Source of the DNA: CAYQUC01 sp964514215 | Lineage (GTDB): Bacteria > Pseudomonadota > Gammaproteobacteria > UBA6429 > Thiohalophilaceae | Direction: 5' to 3' | NCBI GenBank assembly: GCA_964514215.1 | Contig: CAZEPW010000053.1 | Coordinates: forward strand, 1 to 26,012 | DNA length: 26,012 bases | Shown here: piece by piece, positions 23,539 through 26,012 of the stretch | Layout of the letters: the number at the start of each line of letters is the position of its first letter | Position numbering within the stretch: position 1 is the stretch's first letter | Position numbers and translations under genes: made by a program | The notes under the pieces: generated by a model | What the model was told of the DNA's origin: nothing | The model's database searches: none | Seen by the model: the letters and a program-made list of their open reading frames with translations, nothing else

Positions 23539-24633
23539 ATGTTTGACACAATTATTGTTGGCGCTGGTGCTGTTGGTATGATGACAGCTCAACTATTATC
23601 CCAACAGGGACAAAAGGTGTGTCTTATTGATAAAGGTAAGGTTGGCTCTGAGTCGAGCTGGGCCGGCGGCGGTATATTATCACCGCTTTATCCTTGGCAA
23701 TACAGTGATGCGGTTAATAATTTAGCGACATGGAGCCAGCAGCATTACCCTGATTTTTTTTATACATTAATTCAGGAAACTGGAATTGATGTTGAATTAA
23801 TAAATAGTGGTTTATTAATTCGAATTGATGAACAGCAAAAGTCTGATATTCAGAGATGGAGCTCAAAGTATAATCCTTCAGTAGCATATGTTAATGCTGT
23901 TGAGTCGTTACAGATTGAATCCAGTAGCGCGCCAGTGCAGCGAGAATCGTTGTGGTTAGCAAATGTTTCACAAGTTCGTAATCCGCGTTTGGTTAGAGCG
24001 CTGCATCAATCAATGATAAATAACACCATCACTTTATATGAAAATTGTGAGGTTTTATCAGTCAGTACAACAAGTTCACGTTTTAATGCCGTACAAACTA
24101 CAACAGGTAAAATCGTAGCGAATCACTTAGTGATTGCTAGCGGCGCGTGGAGCAGTCAATTATTTAATGATATTGGTCAACATCAAACCTCGGCTACTAT
24201 TAATCCTGTGCGTGGGCAGATGATGATTATTAAAACTCCGCCTGATACTTTAAAACGAATTATCTTAGAAGATGGACACTATGTAATTCCGAGAAAAGAT
24301 GGTCGAGTTTTAATTGGTAGTACGATTGAGCATGTAGGCTTTGATAAAAGTATCACTGATGATGCTCATGATAAATTATTACAAGCTGCAATTGCGATTG
24401 TCCCTAGCTTATCTCAATTTAAAGTTGAACATCATTGGGCTGGCCTAAGGCCGGGTACGTTAAATGGTGTACCTTACATAAGCCAACATCCAGAAATTAG
24501 CGGTGTTTTTATTAATAGTGGCCATTATCGTAATGGTATTATTTTAGGTTTAGCATCTGCCCAGTTAATGGTGAATATTATGCTCGGACAGCCTGAAATT
24601 TTGAATATTTCGGATTATCGATGTGAAAAATAG
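23539..24633 (+). CDS. thiO: Glycine oxidase ThiO
   Basis: ThiO is an FAD-dependent enzyme that oxidises glycine to iminoglycine for the thiazole part of thiamine. I start at ATG 23539 (364 residues), because the FAD-binding GAGAVGM then lies close to the N-terminus, as is usual; a GTG at 23527 in the same frame is possible. ThiO landmarks are SSWAGGGILSPLYPW, the middle RGQMMIIKTP, and near the end GLRPGTLNGVP and SGHYRNGIILG. No THI-box riboswitch or other thi genes are nearby. In P. aeruginosa thiO also lies next to this pilin cluster, so the placement is ancestral. Confidence 0.92.
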   Translation: MFDTIIVGAGAVGMMTAQLLSQQGQKVCLIDKGKVGSESSWAGGGILSPLYPWQYSDAVNNLATWSQQHYPDFFYTLIQETGIDVELINSGLLIRIDEQQKSDIQRWSSKYNPSVAYVNAVESLQIESSSAPVQRESLWLANVSQVRNPRLVRALHQSMINNTITLYENCEVLSVSTTSSRFNAVQTTTGKIVANHLVIASGAWSSQLFNDIGQHQTSATINPVRGQMMIIKTPPDTLKRIILEDGHYVIPRKDGRVLIGSTIEHVGFDKSITDDAHDKLLQAAIAIVPSLSQFKVEHHWAGLRPGTLNGVPYISQHPEISGVFINSGHYRNGIILGLASAQLMVNIMLGQPEILNISDYRCEK

Positions 24634-24645
24634 CGATTAAATATA

Positions 24646-24663
24646 TATATTCAATATATTCAA
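24646..24663 (+). repeat. Tandem 9-base repeat upstream of the Fur-like gene
   Basis: TATATTCAA occurs twice without a gap in the 107-base space between thiO and the regulator gene. It could be a regulator-binding site or an UP-like AT tract; no clear -35/-10 pair was found nearby (TATGAT at 24693-24698 is a possible -10). Confidence 0.3.
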
Positions 24664-24740
24664 TATGTTATGCGCGGTAATATATTCGGGATTATGATAG
24701 TTAGTCTTAGTATTTCCCCTGATAGTATTTTAAAGGGCAC

Positions 24741-25223
24741 TTGGATTATACTAAATCCATGCTAAATGATATTAAACAAAAGTCAGAAGTCTCTTTACGC
24801 TACAGTGAGCCACAAGCTCAGTCTGTTGTAAAAGAAACCATGATTAAGAAACTCAAGTCTCATAATATTACACCGACTCAGCAACGAGTAGAAATTGCGA
24901 CAATATTATTCGAGAAACCTCAACACTTATCCGCAGAACAAGTTCTGTCGAAGGTTAATGGCAATGCTGCGGTATCAAAAGCAACTGTCTACAACACCTT
25001 AGGATTATTTGCCCGCAAAGGTCTGGTGCACGAGGTGGTGGTTGACCCCTCTAAAGTTTTTTATGACTCTAACGTTGCTAAACACCATCATTTTTACAAT
25101 CTCGATACTGGTTTATTAACCGATATCGAACTTGGTGATATTAATTTAACGTCAATGCCAGAATTACCGATGGGCACTAAGTCTGTTGGTGTTGATGTCA
25201 TTATTCGAGTTAAAAACGCATAA
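24741..25223 (+). CDS. Fur-family transcriptional regulator, cysteine-free, Irr-like
   Basis: Fur-family proteins repress genes in response to metal, heme or peroxide. The core begins at Met34 (MIKKLKSHNITPTQQRVEI) with the winged helix LSAEQVLSKV ... VSKATVYNTLGLFARKGLV, then VDPSKVFYD and the HHHFYN motif (His115-117), and a short dimerisation domain. There is no cysteine in the whole protein, so the usual structural CxxC zinc site is absent. This and the triple His recall the Irr branch, known in alphaproteobacteria as a heme-responsive regulator. The start is uncertain: TTG 24741 follows AAAGGG closely, ATG 24759 has no ribosome site, and ATG 24840 would give the standard Fur N-terminus. 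It stands alone after thiO, where P. aeruginosa carries pilR. Confidence 0.85.
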   Translation: MDYTKSMLNDIKQKSEVSLRYSEPQAQSVVKETMIKKLKSHNITPTQQRVEIATILFEKPQHLSAEQVLSKVNGNAAVSKATVYNTLGLFARKGLVHEVVVDPSKVFYDSNVAKHHHFYNLDTGLLTDIELGDINLTSMPELPMGTKSVGVDVIIRVKNA

Positions 25224-25240
25224 AAAATCATTTGATTTTT
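25223..25240 (+). terminator. AT-rich candidate terminator after the Fur-like gene
   Basis: AAAAATCA (25223-25230) and TGATTTTT (25233-25240) form an 8-bp stem with a two-base gap directly at the stop codon. The T-rich 3' arm could act as terminator, but the stem is weak. Confidence 0.4.
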
Positions 25241-25642
25241 AAACGCGAGTGACGAAATATTTATATGTTCTCGTGGTTTTCTATCAAGTATAAGGTATTT
25301 TGCTGAAAACCAAGTAAAATTACCTCATTGCCATCAATAAATTTAGCCTTCAGTTCATGATTTACGCTAACTAATGTTTGTTTCAGTTACGATTTATATC
25401 CTATATTTTTCGTTTTTTCTAAACCCTTATCTTGAGTTCCCGTTATTTAATTTAACCGTTAATGAAATTTGTAATACAAATTGTAATACAGGTACTTTTA
25501 TGTAATATTTCATGTAAGACAGAATGACAAGTTGATTTTTTTTAATCAGTTTGATTGGAGATGGTGGTTATACCGTTGGATTGGCACGTAATAGTCAATT
25601 TTTATTAAGAGAAAAAATAAAAAAAGTTAAGCGAAAAAAATA
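25241..25642. other. 402-base gap with decayed frames and repeated TGTAA boxes
   Basis: No intact gene is seen. On the minus strand 25386-25261 there is a 41-codon open stretch without a proper start (VNHELKAKF, EVILLGFQQ) that looks protein-like but that I cannot identify. Four TGTAA boxes lie at 25470-25517. On the plus strand the frame 25551-25643 (GDGGYTVGLARNSQFLLRE) ends in TAA overlapping the ATG of the PIN-domain remnant; it could be the tail of a lost antitoxin. Confidence 0.4.
25469..25517 (+). promoter_or_regulatory. Cluster of TGTAA boxes, possible antitoxin operator
   Basis: TGTAA occurs at 25470, 25482, 25501 and 25513, in two pairs each 12 bases apart. The first box is a perfect small palindrome, TTGTA-A-TACAA. 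The pattern recalls the TGTAA-type hexads in the operator of E. coli relBE, which binds a ribbon-helix-helix antitoxin. It lies before the PIN remnant. Confidence 0.35.
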
Positions 25643-25946
25643 ATGATTATCGTTGATACGGACTATTAATTGCTCTAATCTCGATAGTCGTACTTCATAG
25701 GGGATTAAGGAATATTTTATTGATGAATATCTATCATTGTGTGCCCTTAAAAAGTAAGATTTAGAATGTGCGTTTGATTTTATGAATCAATATAGTGATT
25801 TACCAATGGATTTTGCTGATGCAACATTATTAGCATTAGCAGAACGACTAGGGAAAGTTAAAATATTTACATTAGATTTTAAGGACTTTAATGTTTATCA
25901 ATATAAAAAGGATCATCAATACTATTCTTTGGATCTTATTGCTTGA
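25643..25946 (+). pseudogene. VapC-type PIN-domain toxin, decayed
   Basis: PIN toxins cut RNA with a cluster of acidic residues. The normal start is visible at ATG 25643 (MIIVDT, with the first Asp), then the frame shifts at about 25660 (LLIALIS). After a missing middle, a third frame carries the C-terminal half from about 25761, including the 54-residue open stretch 25782-25946: YSDLPMDFADATLLALAERLG and then KIFTLDFKDF, the two late acidic motifs of the family. A TAA at 25755-25757 stands in that frame upstream. The total, 304 bases against a usual ~400, and the loss of the middle acidic residue mean it cannot be active. The TAATG overlap with an upstream frame suggests the remains of a toxin-antitoxin operon. 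Confidence 0.75.
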
Positions 25947-25982
25947 GACTTATTAGGATAAAATATAAATTTTCTATATCAA

Positions 25983-26012
25983 GCCGGAATAGCTCAGTCG
26001 GTAGAGCAGCGC
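25983..26012 (+). tRNA. tRNA gene, 5' part only (probably tRNA-Thr)
   Basis: The last 30 bases start GCCGGAATAGCTCAG, a 7-base acceptor strand followed by the TA spacer and D arm (AGCTCAG...GTAGAGC), then CAGCGC into the anticodon stem. The window ends before the anticodon. The acceptor and D arm best fit tRNA-Thr as I remember them, with tRNA-Phe as the second choice. The degraded toxin genes lie directly upstream. Confidence 0.88.

Noticed and set aside
24634..24740. Fur box upstream of the Fur-like gene
   Set aside because: No convincing GATAAT-type palindromic array is present; only AT-rich tandem repeats.

Overview
The window reads as a chromosomal segment of an AT-rich gammaproteobacterium. 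All the protein families point that way, and the gene order ispB / rplU-rpmA-obgE-proB / rpsT / murJ / ribF-ileS-lspA-fkpB-ispH / pilE-pilY2-pilY1-pilX-pilW-pilV-fimU / thiO matches, from memory, the arrangement in Pseudomonas aeruginosa and relatives. The genus cannot be named from the sequence. The window opens inside ssb and closes inside a tRNA gene, so both edge features are partial.

Layout. 1-516: 3' part of ssb, with an Asn/Gln repeat linker. 519-717: the truncated left end of an IS481-type insertion sequence, wedged between ssb and a membrane chemoreceptor gene (715-1968, minus). 2300-4097 (minus): ispB followed by kdsB; kdsB has no ATG, GTG or TTG at its proper start. 4237-7265 (plus): rplU-rpmA, a strong terminator, then obgE-proB. 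7410-8108 (plus): a HigB/HigA-like toxin-antitoxin pair in which both genes carry an early frameshift. 8261-8521 (minus): rpsT, starting at TTG. 8715-10295: murJ. 10373-16243 (plus): ribF-ileS-lspA-fkpB-ispH, read from an extended -10 promoter.

16366-23292 (minus) is a complete type IV minor pilin operon in the order fimU, pilV, pilW, pilX, pilY1, pilY2, pilE, with gaps of about 18-40 bases. Its products should form the pilus tip complex that primes assembly and adheres. 23539-24633 is thiO (glycine oxidase, thiamine synthesis). 24741-25223 is a cysteine-free Fur-family regulator with a triple-His motif. 25261-25946 is a graveyard of degraded frames, including a VapC-type PIN toxin remnant behind a cluster of TGTAA boxes. 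The window ends in the first 30 bases of a tRNA, probably tRNA-Thr.

Most of the window is ordinary core genome: cell-envelope precursors (IspB, KdsB, MurJ, IspH), ribosome and translation (L21, L27, S20, ObgE, IleRS) and lipoprotein processing (LspA). No intact new system is visible. The points of interest are the broken accessory modules at the seams of the core synteny (IS481 end, HigBA, VapC), the non-canonical kdsB start, a two-copy dispersed stem-loop repeat, and the unusual Fur homologue.
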